Part shown: positions 50,600 through 58,851 of the stretch, piece by piece
Numbering within the stretch: position 1 is the first letter of the stretch
Layout of the letters: each line of letters starts with the position of its first letter
From: M3007 sp041736625
GTDB lineage: Bacteria; Bacteroidota; Bacteroidia; Chitinophagales; Saprospiraceae
Assembly: GCA_041736625.1 (NCBI GenBank)
Contig: JBGSTG010000014.1
Location: forward strand, 1-64,000
Direction of reading: 5' to 3'
Length of the DNA stretch: 64,000 nucleotides
Notes under the pieces: model-generated
Seen by the model: only the letters and a program-made list of their open reading frames with translations
Told to the model about the DNA's origin: nothing
Database searches by the model: none
Translations under genes and position numbers: made by a program

Positions 50600-52387
50600 A
50601 TGAACGCATTTAAACGACACTACAGCTTCATTCTTTTTCCAATTTCACTCTTCTTTAGTTTAAGCGCAGGCGCGCAAATTGATTTTGCCCCCTATCAGCT
50701 TTTCCCAACAGGCTCGGTGGCTCAATCCATGGCCGTGGCCGACCTGAACGCCGACGGATGGCAGGATGCAGCAGTGCAGACGGCTTTTAACTTTGATGCG
50801 GACAACGATTTTAAGATCAACCTGTTCTACCAGACCCCTCAGCACAACCTCGTGCTCACCCGGAAACTGAACGGCCCCGCAGTCTATGGAAACCGGCGTT
50901 CCATCTGCGCGGGCAGGCTCGACGGGGACGCCTATCCTGAGCTCGTGCTGTCGTTCGGCGCCGATTCGCTGGCGGTCTTTTTTCAAAAACCCGGTGGTGG
51001 CTTTGAGGACTACATGACTCTGCAAACCGGCAATACGCCGGACATGGTGGCCATCGGCGACCTCAACAACGACAGCCTGAACGACATCGCTGTCGCGAAT
51101 TGGAACGACCTTTTTGTTTCCGTTTTTTACAACAACGGCCAAAGAACATTTGCCCGGAGGGACTATCCGTGCCCGCAAGGCGGCTGGACGGATATGGAGA
51201 TCGCCGACATTAACGGCGACCAACGACAAGACCTGCTGCTCATGCAGGGCCAGGGTGCTGCCGGGGTATACTTGTATCCGCAACAACCTGACGGCCTGTT
51301 GGGCGCACCCGTGGTGATTGATTACAGCCAGTCTATCTTTGACCTGCCGACAGCCATGGCGACTGGCGACCTCAATCAGGACGGTCGCAACGACCTGATA
51401 ACCACTCGATCCGGCAACCGGCCCAATGCAGCCATTCGCATTTACCTTCAACAAAGCTCCGGCAGCCTGACCCTGAGCCAGACCTTGCCGGCGTACGACA
51501 TACCGGAATCGGTACAAGTGGTTGATCTCAACTGCGACCAAATCAACGAAATAGTCGTTGCGCACGGAGGCTGGAATCAGGTAAGCGTTTACCAACAAAG
51601 CAGCCCCGGCGTATTCGACACCTTTACGCTCTTCCCGACGCCTTACGCCAGCCATTACACCCCACAGTCGCTGGATTGCGGCGATTTTTCGGGAGATGGG
51701 GTATTGGATGTTGGCCTGGCCAGCTGGGATCATGGTTGGATTTTGTTGACAAACCGGTCTCCCGGCAGCGCTGGCAACCCGATTGTTACCGAGACCTTTC
51801 TCCAAGCTGTTCTCATCGGCACAGTAGAAGACACACTGGACGGAGCCTATACGTATACAGACGTCCAAAGAGACACCGTTCAGTCGGTGGTATACGTCAG
51901 AACCAACACCTTGCTGGTCAACACCCAACAGATTATTCGGCACATAACCGTTGATTCTGTGTTCTCCGTTCTGTCGCGCACCTGCCTGTCCACGGCATCC
52001 GATACGGTTGTGCGACAAGCTGTATTTCAAGAGGAAGGGCCTTTACAGGTCGACACTTCCCTCATAGGTACGCAGGTAGACACCATTCTGCTCACCGATA
52101 CCCGGCAGCCTGTTTCAGCATTGCCGTGGCGTTTTACGGTTTTCCCCAACCCGTTTCAGTCTGCGTTGTGGGTGCAGTTCAGCAGCACCGCCGGCGATAT
52201 TTCCGGGTTAAAGATATCGGTGTACACAACAGAGGGCAAACGCCTGGATCTGGACGGCGGCGGATTTCTATGGCTGTCGGATCATCTGATGCAGATAGAC
52301 CTCGGGCTTTTGCCTGCAGGCGCCTATCTGCTTCAGCTTGAAAACGCTCAATGGAAGGCGATACACCCTGTTTTCAAAGGGCAATAG
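50600..52387 (+). CDS. Secreted FG-GAP/VCBS-repeat protein with T9SS type A tail
   Basis: A 595-residue exported protein. After the signal peptide (FILFPISLFFSLSAGAQ) come repeated FG-GAP/VCBS beta-propeller units with the calcium-loop signature (VADLNADGWQDAAVQ, IGDLNNDSLNDIAVA, IADINGDQRQDLLLM, TGDLNQDGRNDLITT) to about residue 385. A Thr- and Val-rich stalk follows, then the type A sorting tail (FTVFPNPFQSALWVQFS to KAIHPVFKGQ). It is probably a surface propeller for adhesion; the partner is unknown. No enzyme motif was seen. Confidence 0.9.
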   Translation: MNAFKRHYSFILFPISLFFSLSAGAQIDFAPYQLFPTGSVAQSMAVADLNADGWQDAAVQTAFNFDADNDFKINLFYQTPQHNLVLTRKLNGPAVYGNRRSICAGRLDGDAYPELVLSFGADSLAVFFQKPGGGFEDYMTLQTGNTPDMVAIGDLNNDSLNDIAVANWNDLFVSVFYNNGQRTFARRDYPCPQGGWTDMEIADINGDQRQDLLLMQGQGAAGVYLYPQQPDGLLGAPVVIDYSQSIFDLPTAMATGDLNQDGRNDLITTRSGNRPNAAIRIYLQQSSGSLTLSQTLPAYDIPESVQVVDLNCDQINEIVVAHGGWNQVSVYQQSSPGVFDTFTLFPTPYASHYTPQSLDCGDFSGDGVLDVGLASWDHGWILLTNRSPGSAGNPIVTETFLQAVLIGTVEDTLDGAYTYTDVQRDTVQSVVYVRTNTLLVNTQQIIRHITVDSVFSVLSRTCLSTASDTVVRQAVFQEEGPLQVDTSLIGTQVDTILLTDTRQPVSALPWRFTVFPNPFQSALWVQFSSTAGDISGLKISVYTTEGKRLDLDGGGFLWLSDHLMQIDLGLLPAGAYLLQLENAQWKAIHPVFKGQ

Positions 52388-52416
52388 CCGGGGCTGCCCA
52401 CACCCAAAAATCGTTT

Positions 52417-53337
52417 TTAAAACTCCGTATACCCTTTAGGCTTCACAATCGTAAACACCCGCGACAGGTTGAAGCCAAAGCGTATCCCGGTCATCGTGTT
52501 CCCATCCTCGCCCTCGTAAAACCAGTCCAGCGGCGTGTCGCAAATGACGCCGTTGTAGGTCATCGCCTGGGCGTTGGTGAAGTGGAGCTGGAACACGTGC
52601 CCGCCCGTCTCGATGTCGAACCCAATGGCCAGGCTGTTGGCATAAGGCCTGCTCACGATCTGGTCGGGCAGCACGTAGTAATATTCCGCGGTGATGGCCA
52701 CCCGCTTGGTGAGTTTTACCCGCCCGGCAAAGCCCAGCGCAAAGACGTCGTTTTTGTCTTCTTCGCTCGGCACCAGATTGCGGTGCACCAGGGTGGGCAT
52801 AAACTGGAAAGTGAGGCTTTCGTTAAATTTTCGGGCCAGCAGCAACTGGTGGGTAAACGCATACCGGGAGGAGGCCAGGTTTTCGCGCTCGGGGTCCGAC
52901 CACTTGAGCGTGTTGATCTGCATGTCGGTGTAATACGATAAGGTCACGGGCATGTTTTTTTGCCCGCTGCTCTGGCTCAGGATCTTGTATTTGAGGTTGC
53001 CGTCCACGGTTTTTTGGTAGGTACTGCGCCCGATGCCCACCTGGAGGCGATTGGTGACGCCGTAGTCCAGGCTTAGCCGGGTAGTGGCGGCGTCGAGGCC
53101 AAACATGTCGTACAGGCCCTCGTTCAGGGTGCCGAACCGGTGGGCTATGCGGAAGTCCAGCACGCCGGCAGCCAGGTTTTCAACCGACTGGCCGTTGACC
53201 ACCTTGGTCGATTTGAAACTGGCCGTTGTGTACTCCGTCTCGGGTTTTTCTTCCACAAGGGACAAGAGATCGGGCTCGTCCTGGGCGGACAAAGCAACGG
53301 CCAAAAGGAAAAAGGAAAGGGTAAGGCTCAAGCGCAT
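52417..53337 (-). CDS. DUF5777 family beta-barrel protein
   Basis: A 306-residue outer-membrane barrel-like protein of the DUF5777 family. The signal peptide (MRLSLTLSFFLLAVALSAQ) starts at ATG 53337. Typical features include RIAHRFGTLNEGLYDMFGLD, VGIGRSTYQKTVDGNLKYK and the final strands ending GYTEF. Function unknown. It is the last gene of a minus-strand set with YceI, OB-fold and cytochrome c proteins, an arrangement I have seen described in other Bacteroidota genomes; the hairpin at 53366 lies between it and yceI. Confidence 0.88.
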   Translation of the reverse strand: MRLSLTLSFFLLAVALSAQDEPDLLSLVEEKPETEYTTASFKSTKVVNGQSVENLAAGVLDFRIAHRFGTLNEGLYDMFGLDAATTRLSLDYGVTNRLQVGIGRSTYQKTVDGNLKYKILSQSSGQKNMPVTLSYYTDMQINTLKWSDPERENLASSRYAFTHQLLLARKFNESLTFQFMPTLVHRNLVPSEEDKNDVFALGFAGRVKLTKRVAITAEYYYVLPDQIVSRPYANSLAIGFDIETGGHVFQLHFTNAQAMTYNGVICDTPLDWFYEGEDGNTMTGIRFGFNLSRVFTIVKPKGYTEF

Positions 53338-53365
53338 AATCGGAAGATTGGTATTTATGTTCAAA

Positions 53366-53427
53366 GGTTCCGGAACCGAAGTTCAAGGTTCAACCGCACC
53401 GGATCGAACCTTGAACCGTGATTCCGG
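53366..53427. repeat. Nested inverted repeat between YceI and DUF5777 genes
   Basis: gttcaaggttc (53381-53391) pairs with gaaccttgaac (53406-53416), and the palindrome GGTTCCGGAACC (53366-53377) lies just outside. The 11-mer gaaccttgaac also occurs in the aspS leader near 12100. It may attenuate readthrough in the operon. Confidence 0.6.
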
Positions 53428-53431
53428 AAAA

Positions 53432-53983
53432 TTATTTGTTCATGGGTTTCAGCGTGCCGTCTACGGTGACTTTCACGGATTTGGCGATCTTGTCGGTCAC
53501 CACTGAGGGGATGGGTATGTTGTAATCTGCCGGCGCCACGGCGAAGTCTGAATGGACGGAAATCACGCCATTTTTCACGGTGATTTTGCCGACGATATCC
53601 GCCGGTTTTTCCACGCCGTGCATGCTCATGGTGCCGCTGAGTTTGGCCGTGTACGTGCCGTCTTTGGTGAAGCTCACTTCGCCGGGGTTGGTCACGTTGC
53701 CTTTGAAGGTGGCGTTGGGGTATGTGGTCGACTCCATGTAGTTCTCGTTGAAGTGCTCTTGCATGAGCGCTTTTTCAAAGAGAAAATTTTTGATGAGCAC
53801 CTTACACTCCACGCGCCCGGCGGCGGGGTCGAGCACAATGGTGCCGCTGTTGTTGGTGGCGTCGATTTTTTCAATCGGGGTTTCGGAAAGGAACTTCACC
53901 TTGGCATCCTGGGTGAAAAACTTCTGGGAAAAGGCCGGGCCGCCAAGCAGCAGCGCGAAGAGAAAAAGAAGGTACCTGTTCAT
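53432..53983 (-). CDS. YceI family protein
   Basis: A 183-residue exported protein (signal MNRYLLFLFALLLGGPAFSQ) of the YceI family, an eight-strand lipocalin-like barrel that binds isoprenoid or other lipid ligands in the periplasm. The strands FFTQDAKVKFLSETPIEKID, FENPNATFKGN-like and MSMHGVEKPADIVGK with SVKVTVDGTL are in the family order. In this operon it sits among cytochrome c and OB-fold genes, so a role in carrying a redox-active lipid is possible but only inferred. Confidence 0.9.
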   Translation of the reverse strand: MNRYLLFLFALLLGGPAFSQKFFTQDAKVKFLSETPIEKIDATNNSGTIVLDPAAGRVECKVLIKNFLFEKALMQEHFNENYMESTTYPNATFKGNVTNPGEVSFTKDGTYTAKLSGTMSMHGVEKPADIVGKITVKNGVISVHSDFAVAPADYNIPIPSVVTDKIAKSVKVTVDGTLKPMNK

Positions 53984-54020
53984 GGGTAGCAGATTTTTAG
54001 GTTGGGTTAAAGTTGGTGTG

Positions 54021-54428
54021 TTATTTCAGCTCCACGCACCGCGCCAGCTGCACACTCAGGTTGTATCCGGTGCAGTTGCCTTTGAAGGTGACGGTTTCGC
54101 CGGCCGTAAAGCTGGTTCGCGCGTGTTGGGTAAGCGGATCGAGTTCGCAGGAAACGCCGAAGTCGCCCGCCGAAAGGGTTACTTTCAGGCCGCCGTCGTC
54201 GGTTGGAGTCACTTCGGAAACCTGGCCGGTCACCGCCACTACTTTCCCCAGAAAGCGGGTATTGGCTGCGGCCTCGTCGGTCTCGAAAGCGGCGTACAAG
54301 GCCTGGGCCTCCACCTGCTCGTCCACCCGGGCTTTTTCCATTTTGGCATGGGGTTTATTGTACAGGTAAACCCCGTACGCGCCGGCCAGGAAGGCGATGC
54401 CGAGCAAAATCCAAAGGATGCGTTTCAT
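54021..54428 (-). CDS. OB-fold (tRNA_anti-like) membrane-anchored protein
   Basis: A 135-residue protein with one N-terminal membrane helix (about 5-22) and a C-terminal OB-fold of the tRNA_anti-like type (FLGKVVAVTGQVSEVTP, VSCELDP, FKGNCTGYN). The name refers to fold only; a tRNA role is not implied. Two cysteines (VSCELDP and NCTGYN) could form a disulfide in the periplasm. It starts 12 bases after the cytochrome gene and lies upstream of YceI in the same direction. Confidence 0.85.
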   Translation of the reverse strand: MKRILWILLGIAFLAGAYGVYLYNKPHAKMEKARVDEQVEAQALYAAFETDEAAANTRFLGKVVAVTGQVSEVTPTDDGGLKVTLSAGDFGVSCELDPLTQHARTSFTAGETVTFKGNCTGYNLSVQLARCVELK

Positions 54429-54440
54429 GTGTTGGGTTGT

Positions 54441-54818
54441 TTAGTTTTTAGGCGCGCCGGCGTTCACCCAGGATTCAATTTTTTCGCGGTCGCATGCCGG
54501 CAGCAGGCCGGTGGGCGGCATCGGGTCGCCGGCGTTGTTGATGGCGTTGACCAACTGGCCGGATTGCGCCACCGGGAGCAGGCTCTCGTAGGTGTCGAAC
54601 GGCAGCCCGGAAATGTTGTTCGAGGTGCTGTGGCAGGCATAGCAGTTGTTCTCCAGCAGCGCCGTTACTTGAGCGCTGTATTTGATGTTGGTGGTGTCGC
54701 ACCCGTTTTCGCCTCCGTAGAGGTCTTCTTCATTGTCGTAATAACAAGCGTTGCTCCACAAAACGATGCCGGCGATCAGCAGTAGGGGAAACCAGAATTT
54801 TTGCATGTATTTTTGCAT
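54441..54818 (-). CDS. Small c-type cytochrome, likely lipoprotein
   Basis: About 125 residues with a hydrophobic N-terminus ending in a lipobox-like LWSNAC, followed by a mono-haem site CYACH (in NNCYACHS) and a late Met-bearing stretch (GDPMPPTG) that may give the distal ligand. Start codons at 54818 and 54806 are both ATG; the -7 box TATCTTTG (54854-54861) upstream fits either. It would be exposed in the periplasm and pass electrons, perhaps to or from the sulfur cytochrome at 57263. First gene of the four-gene minus operon. Confidence 0.85.
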   Translation of the reverse strand: MQKYMQKFWFPLLLIAGIVLWSNACYYDNEEDLYGGENGCDTTNIKYSAQVTALLENNCYACHSTSNNISGLPFDTYESLLPVAQSGQLVNAINNAGDPMPPTGLLPACDREKIESWVNAGAPKN

Positions 54819-54853
54819 GGACGAAAAAAAAATTATCGGTGAGGAGTAAACCC

Positions 54854-54861
54854 CAAAGATA
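54854..54861 (-). promoter_or_regulatory. -7 element of the cytochrome-YceI-DUF5777 operon
   Basis: TATCTTTG on the minus strand matches TAnnTTTG, about 36 bases before ATG 54818. Confidence 0.5.
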
Positions 54862-54960
54862 ACGGTTGTGGTAAAAACGTGTTTAAACATTAAAATAGTT
54901 TAAACCAAAACTTAACGTTTAGCCTAAAAGTGTCAATTCTCAGGGGCGCCCGCGTCAACT

Positions 54961-55178
54961 GAGCAAGGCGATGGCTGTGAGCCCAATGTCGCCAACTTAG
55001 CGTAAAAGCAATGTTGTAAAATTGTCTACAACGAAACTAGATGTTTTTTTTGCCGCGAATTAGCGCGAATTCGCGCTAATTCGCGGCAAAAAAAATACGT
55101 GGTAAGGCCGCAAACAACCCCAAAGCAATCTTTTTACGCTAAGTTGACGACATTGGGCTGTGAGCCATCGCCTTGCTC
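54961..55178. repeat. 218-bp element with 49-bp terminal inverted repeats
   Basis: 54961-55008 (from gagcaaggcgatggct through gccaacttagcgtaaaag) is matched in reverse by 55130-55178, with a few mismatches around the gtgag/cacag positions and one near the centre of the arm. The interior of about 120 bases contains the perfect palindrome at 55044. No gene is inside. The architecture resembles a MITE; no transposase or target duplication was identified. The intergenic region 54891-55258 otherwise seems empty. Confidence 0.85.
55044..55095. repeat. Perfect 52-bp palindrome, copy 2
   Basis: Eight T, then gccgcgaattagcgcgaa and its exact reverse complement around GAATTC, then eight A. The central 46 bases are identical to 34411-34456. 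Confidence 0.95.
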
Positions 55179-55258
55179 GCCCTTCAACCACCGCAAAACA
55201 CAAAACCCCTGCAAACGTTTATATGCCCAAACTATTTTGGCATTATATGCGATCAAAC

Positions 55259-55375
55259 ATGACCAAAACAAAAGCCTGGCTCAGCCGCATCGGCATCGCG
55301 GGTTTTCTTTTTTTCCTGGGCAAAGGACTGCTTTGGCTGTTCATCGGATTTGGCGCGATCAAAATGTGTCAGTGA
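55259..55375 (+). CDS. Small membrane peptide, 38 residues
   Basis: A predicted single-span peptide (MTKTKAWLSRIGIAGFLFFL, then GKGLLWLFIGFGAIKMCQ). Short proteins of this form with an Arg/Lys N-terminus and GFLFFLxKGLLWL are found across Bacteroidota, sometimes wrongly labelled alanyl-tRNA synthetase. The longer frame adds a polar extension without similarity. The role is unknown. Confidence 0.6.
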   Translation: MTKTKAWLSRIGIAGFLFFLGKGLLWLFIGFGAIKMCQ

Positions 55376-55458
55376 CCAGGATGTAAGGTCGGCCCCGAAT
55401 CCGTTATTTGTGCAACAAAGCAAGGGGTTTGTGCATGTGCACTACAGTTGGAATATAC

Positions 55459-55466
55459 TACTTTTG
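55459..55466 (+). promoter_or_regulatory. -7 element of the soxB-like locus
   Basis: TACTTTTG, an exact TAnnTTTG match, 69 bases before ATG 55536. A TTTG at 55428-55431 is 27 bases away, too far for a good -33. Confidence 0.4.
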
Positions 55467-55535
55467 TGAAAGCAATTTTCGTAAAATTTTATTTTCACAA
55501 TCTGGATATTTCCAGCTGTAAGTTCTGAACGCAAA

Positions 55536-57251
55536 ATGAAGTCACCCCGTCGTATTTTCCTCCGAAACACGCTATTGGCCGGTCTTGGCGCCGGCCTTAC
55601 CGGAAAAGGCCTGCGCGCTGCGCTTCCGTCAACGGTCGATGATGAAAAAGTGCAATTGACCGGCGCCCCGGCCGCTACCTCACAGGCGTTTTCGGCGCCC
55701 GGCACCGGTACGCTTACCCTGCTGCAATCCACCGACGTGCACTGCCAAATTCACCCCCACGACGAACTGTTCTGGGAAAACGACCGCATCGTGTTCCGCC
55801 AAACCGCCGGATACGCCCACATGGCTACCTTGTTCGACCAGGTACGGAAAGAAAACCCCAATACCTTTATTATGGACACCGGCGACATGTTCCAGGGCAG
55901 CGAGTTGTCGGTAAAAACCGTCGGAAAAGCATTCATTCCCCTTCTCGACGCCCTGGGCTACGACCTCTACCTGCCCGGCAACTGGGAAGTGGTGTACGGC
56001 AAACAAAACATGCAGACGCTGCTCGGGGGGCTCGAAGCGCCCAAAGTGTGCGCCAACATGTACCACGATGCGGGCGACGGCAAACGGGGCGAGCTGGTGT
56101 TTCCGCCGTACGCCACCTGGACACGCCTGGGCGTCAAGATCGGTTTCATCGGACTGACCGACCACCTCGTGCCCATCCGGCAATCACCCGAGTACTCCAG
56201 GGGCATCATCTACACCAAACCGGAAGAGTCGCTCGCCCACTGGGTGAAAGTGCTGCGCGAACAGGAGCAGTGCGACCGCGTGATCATCATCGCCCACCTC
56301 GGTCTCTCTCAACAGATATCCCTGGCCAACCACGAAGCCTGCGCGGGCGTAGACTACATTTTCGGCGGCGACACCCACGAGCGGGTGCGTACCCCCATCG
56401 CCTGCAAATACGCCAAGGTGGTGGAGCCCGGCGCCTTCGGCTCTTTCGTTGGTCGCCTCGAACTCGACGTGGTCGACGGTAAAATCACCGGCGAACGCTA
56501 CGACCTGATGGAGGTGAGTACCGACCGATACCCCGCCAAACCCGCGATCAAAACACTGGTTGAAGAACTGGAAAAGCCGTTCAAAGCCGACATCAACAAG
56601 GTCATTGGGTACAGCACCGTGCCCTTGTACCGCTACTTCGTCATCGAAAACACCATCGACACCCTGGTGCTCGACGCGCTGGACTGGCAGCTTGACACGG
56701 ACATCGTTCTTTCCAACGGCTTCCGCTTCTGCCCGCCGCGCAACACGGGCCCCGACGGCCGGGTGGCCATCACCGAAGGGTACCTGTTCGACATGCTTCC
56801 CATCGATGCCACCGTGCGCACCGGCAAGGTGACCGGCAAACAGCTGCTCGACTGGCTGGAGGCCGAGCTCAACAACGTGTTTGCCAAAAACGCCTCCGAG
56901 CGCTTCGGCGGTTGGGTGGTCAAATTCAAAGGCATGCACGTGGAATTCCTCGCCTTCGGCGAAAAAGGCAAACGCGTGCAAAAAGTCACCGTCAAAGGCC
57001 GTCCCCTCGACCCCGCTGCCGAATACACCGTGTCGGCCTGCGAGCGCGAAGGCGACCCGCCCACCACGCTGTGCCGCATTAAAAACGTGCAGGACGCCCA
57101 AAACACGCCCCACACCCTGCATCAGGTCATGAAAGCCTACCTGGCCGTCAACTCGCCGGTGACACCCAAGCCCCGCGGGCATGCCAAAGCCCTCGACGCT
57201 CCGGAAAGCCTGCTCTCCCAGGTGAGCGGCGTACCCTACGAATTCCGCTAA
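55536..57251 (+). CDS. soxB: SoxB-like thiosulfohydrolase/5'-nucleotidase family protein
   Basis: A 571-residue exported metallophosphoesterase with a Tat-like signal (RRIFLRNTLLAGLGAG). The metal motifs are QSTDVHCQIHPHD, MDTGDMFQGSE, LPGNWEVVYGK (the SoxB-type GNWE in place of the usual GNHE), IIAHLGLSQQ and GGDTHERV, and the C-terminal 5'-nucleotidase domain is complete (LSNGFRFCPPRNTG). SoxB in the Sox pathway hydrolyses sulfate from the sulfane-loaded SoxY carrier. No soxYZ or soxXA is in the window. The next two genes encode a TsdA-like cytochrome and a DsrE protein, which strengthens a sulfur role. Confidence 0.88.
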   Translation: MKSPRRIFLRNTLLAGLGAGLTGKGLRAALPSTVDDEKVQLTGAPAATSQAFSAPGTGTLTLLQSTDVHCQIHPHDELFWENDRIVFRQTAGYAHMATLFDQVRKENPNTFIMDTGDMFQGSELSVKTVGKAFIPLLDALGYDLYLPGNWEVVYGKQNMQTLLGGLEAPKVCANMYHDAGDGKRGELVFPPYATWTRLGVKIGFIGLTDHLVPIRQSPEYSRGIIYTKPEESLAHWVKVLREQEQCDRVIIIAHLGLSQQISLANHEACAGVDYIFGGDTHERVRTPIACKYAKVVEPGAFGSFVGRLELDVVDGKITGERYDLMEVSTDRYPAKPAIKTLVEELEKPFKADINKVIGYSTVPLYRYFVIENTIDTLVLDALDWQLDTDIVLSNGFRFCPPRNTGPDGRVAITEGYLFDMLPIDATVRTGKVTGKQLLDWLEAELNNVFAKNASERFGGWVVKFKGMHVEFLAFGEKGKRVQKVTVKGRPLDPAAEYTVSACEREGDPPTTLCRIKNVQDAQNTPHTLHQVMKAYLAVNSPVTPKPRGHAKALDAPESLLSQVSGVPYEFR

Positions 57252-57262
57252 ACCGGCGCGAG

Positions 57263-58390
57263 ATGGACAAAGATAAAATGCTCATAGACAGCCTTCGGCG
57301 CAGCCTGTGGATTTCGGTCGTCGCCAACGTGGTGCTCGTACTGGCCATGTTCGCCGCCACCTTGCTGAACGTTTTTGATGCCTGGCCGACGTGGGACGCC
57401 GGTGCATGGTTCAAGCGCGACAAACCCCCTTCCTCCTTTGCCGGGCGCGAAGGGCTTCAGCCCGACAGCCTCACCCTGGCCATCTCCCGGGAGCTGTCGC
57501 CCTGGGCGCCCCCCGGTATAGACGCTGTTCCGGACGACGAGTCCGGCGCCCGAATCCGTTACGGACGCGAACTCATCGCCAACACCGCCGTTTATCTGGG
57601 CCCCAAAGGCAAAATAGCGTCGATCACCAACGGGCTGAACTGTCAAAACTGCCACCTCGAGGCCGGCGCCAAACAATGGGGCAACAACTACGGCGCCGTA
57701 GCCGCCACCTACCCCAAATACAGGGCGCGCAGCGGAACGGAGGAAGATATTTACAAACGGGTGAACGACTGCCTGGAGCGCAGCCTCAACGGCCAGGCTC
57801 TGCCCCTGGAAAGCCCCGAGTTGCAGGCCATGGCCGCCTACATCAACTGGGTGGGTCATGAAGTGCCCAAAAAGGAATCGCCGGTGGGCTCCGGTATCTT
57901 CCGCCTGCCGTTCCTGGACCGCGCCGCCGATCCCGAGCGGGGTAAGGTCGTGTACGATGCGAAATGCGCCTCCTGCCACGGCGCCGACGGCCAGGGGGCC
58001 TTGCTCACCGAAGGCAATGCCTACGCCTATCCCCCGCTTTGGGGGCCCCACAGCTACAACCACGGCGCGGGCCTTTTCCGACTCTCCATGTTTGCCGGAT
58101 ACGTCAAGTACAACATGCCCCTTGGCGTGCGCTGGCCCGACAGCCAGCTCAGCGATGCGGAATGCTGGGATGTGGCCGCCTTCGTCAACTCCCAGCCCCG
58201 CCCGGGCAAAGACCTCAGCGCCGACTGGCCCGATATCGGCCGCAAACCGGTTGACCACCCTTTCGGGCCGTACGCAGACGCATTTTCCGAAAAACAACAC
58301 AAGTACGGCCCGTTTGGCCCCATAGAGGCGGCCAAAAAAGCGCAGGCGAGCGCCCAAAAAGCGCAACAAACCGTTTCCAATTCAAAATAA
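57263..58390 (+). CDS. Thiosulfate dehydrogenase-like di-haem cytochrome c (TsdA family)
   Basis: A 375-residue protein with an N-terminal membrane anchor (about 14-35) and two c-type haem sites, CQNCH at 127-131 and CASCH at 235-239. TsdA-like phrases are LNCQNCHLEAG, the CLERSLNGQALP stretch with MAAYINW, and PPLWGPHSYNHGAG with VAAFVNSQPRP. TsdA oxidises thiosulfate to tetrathionate, or runs in reverse, in the periplasm; the exact reaction here is inferred. It starts 11 bases after soxB, and its stop codon is followed directly by the ATG of the DsrE gene. The C-terminus carries an Ala- and Lys-rich tail of unknown use. Confidence 0.85.
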   Translation: MDKDKMLIDSLRRSLWISVVANVVLVLAMFAATLLNVFDAWPTWDAGAWFKRDKPPSSFAGREGLQPDSLTLAISRELSPWAPPGIDAVPDDESGARIRYGRELIANTAVYLGPKGKIASITNGLNCQNCHLEAGAKQWGNNYGAVAATYPKYRARSGTEEDIYKRVNDCLERSLNGQALPLESPELQAMAAYINWVGHEVPKKESPVGSGIFRLPFLDRAADPERGKVVYDAKCASCHGADGQGALLTEGNAYAYPPLWGPHSYNHGAGLFRLSMFAGYVKYNMPLGVRWPDSQLSDAECWDVAAFVNSQPRPGKDLSADWPDIGRKPVDHPFGPYADAFSEKQHKYGPFGPIEAAKKAQASAQKAQQTVSNSK

Positions 58391-58843
58391 ATGAAGATGT
58401 ATAAAACAGCATTTGCCTTTCTGCTGGGCGCAGGCATGATCGTGGGCCTCAGCCTGGTTACCCAAAAAACGGCCGAACCCGCAGAAACGGAAAAGAAAAA
58501 CCACCGGATCGTGTTTCACCTCAGTACGCCCGACACGGCCGCCTACCGCGCCCTGACGAAACAACTGACCAACATTCGTGAACACTGGCCCGACGCCGAG
58601 CTCGAAGTGGTGGCTCACAACAAAGGCGTGGCCATGCTGCAAAGCGGAAAAACCAACGTGGTGAATGAAGTGCAGGCGGCCATGAACAACGGCGTCCGCT
58701 TCGTGGTGTGCGAACAAACCCTGAAAAACATGAACATTTCCAGGGAATCCATCGTGCCCAATGCCGGCTTTGTAGAGCGCGGTCTGGTAGAGATTGTGGA
58801 AAAACAGGAGGCTGGCTGGTCTTACATCAAAGCGGGATTCTAA
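58391..58843 (+). CDS. DsrE family protein with N-terminal export signal
   Basis: A 150-residue DsrE/DsrF-fold protein, a sulfur-relay family. An N-terminal hydrophobic segment (about 6-22) points to periplasmic location, unlike cytoplasmic TusBCD. The strand IVFHLSTPD opens the domain, and one cysteine in FVVCEQTLKNMN sits where DsrE proteins carry the sulfur-binding residue. It has no gap to the cytochrome gene, so the soxB-cytochrome-DsrE set is likely one transcript. It may accept a sulfane sulfur from the upstream reactions. Confidence 0.83.
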   Translation: MKMYKTAFAFLLGAGMIVGLSLVTQKTAEPAETEKKNHRIVFHLSTPDTAAYRALTKQLTNIREHWPDAELEVVAHNKGVAMLQSGKTNVVNEVQAAMNNGVRFVVCEQTLKNMNISRESIVPNAGFVERGLVEIVEKQEAGWSYIKAGF

Positions 58844-58851
58844 ACGCTTGA

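Noticed and set aside
54021..54428. tRNA-binding role for the OB-fold protein
   Set aside because: The tRNA_anti-like label describes the fold only; the protein is membrane anchored and sits in an envelope operon.
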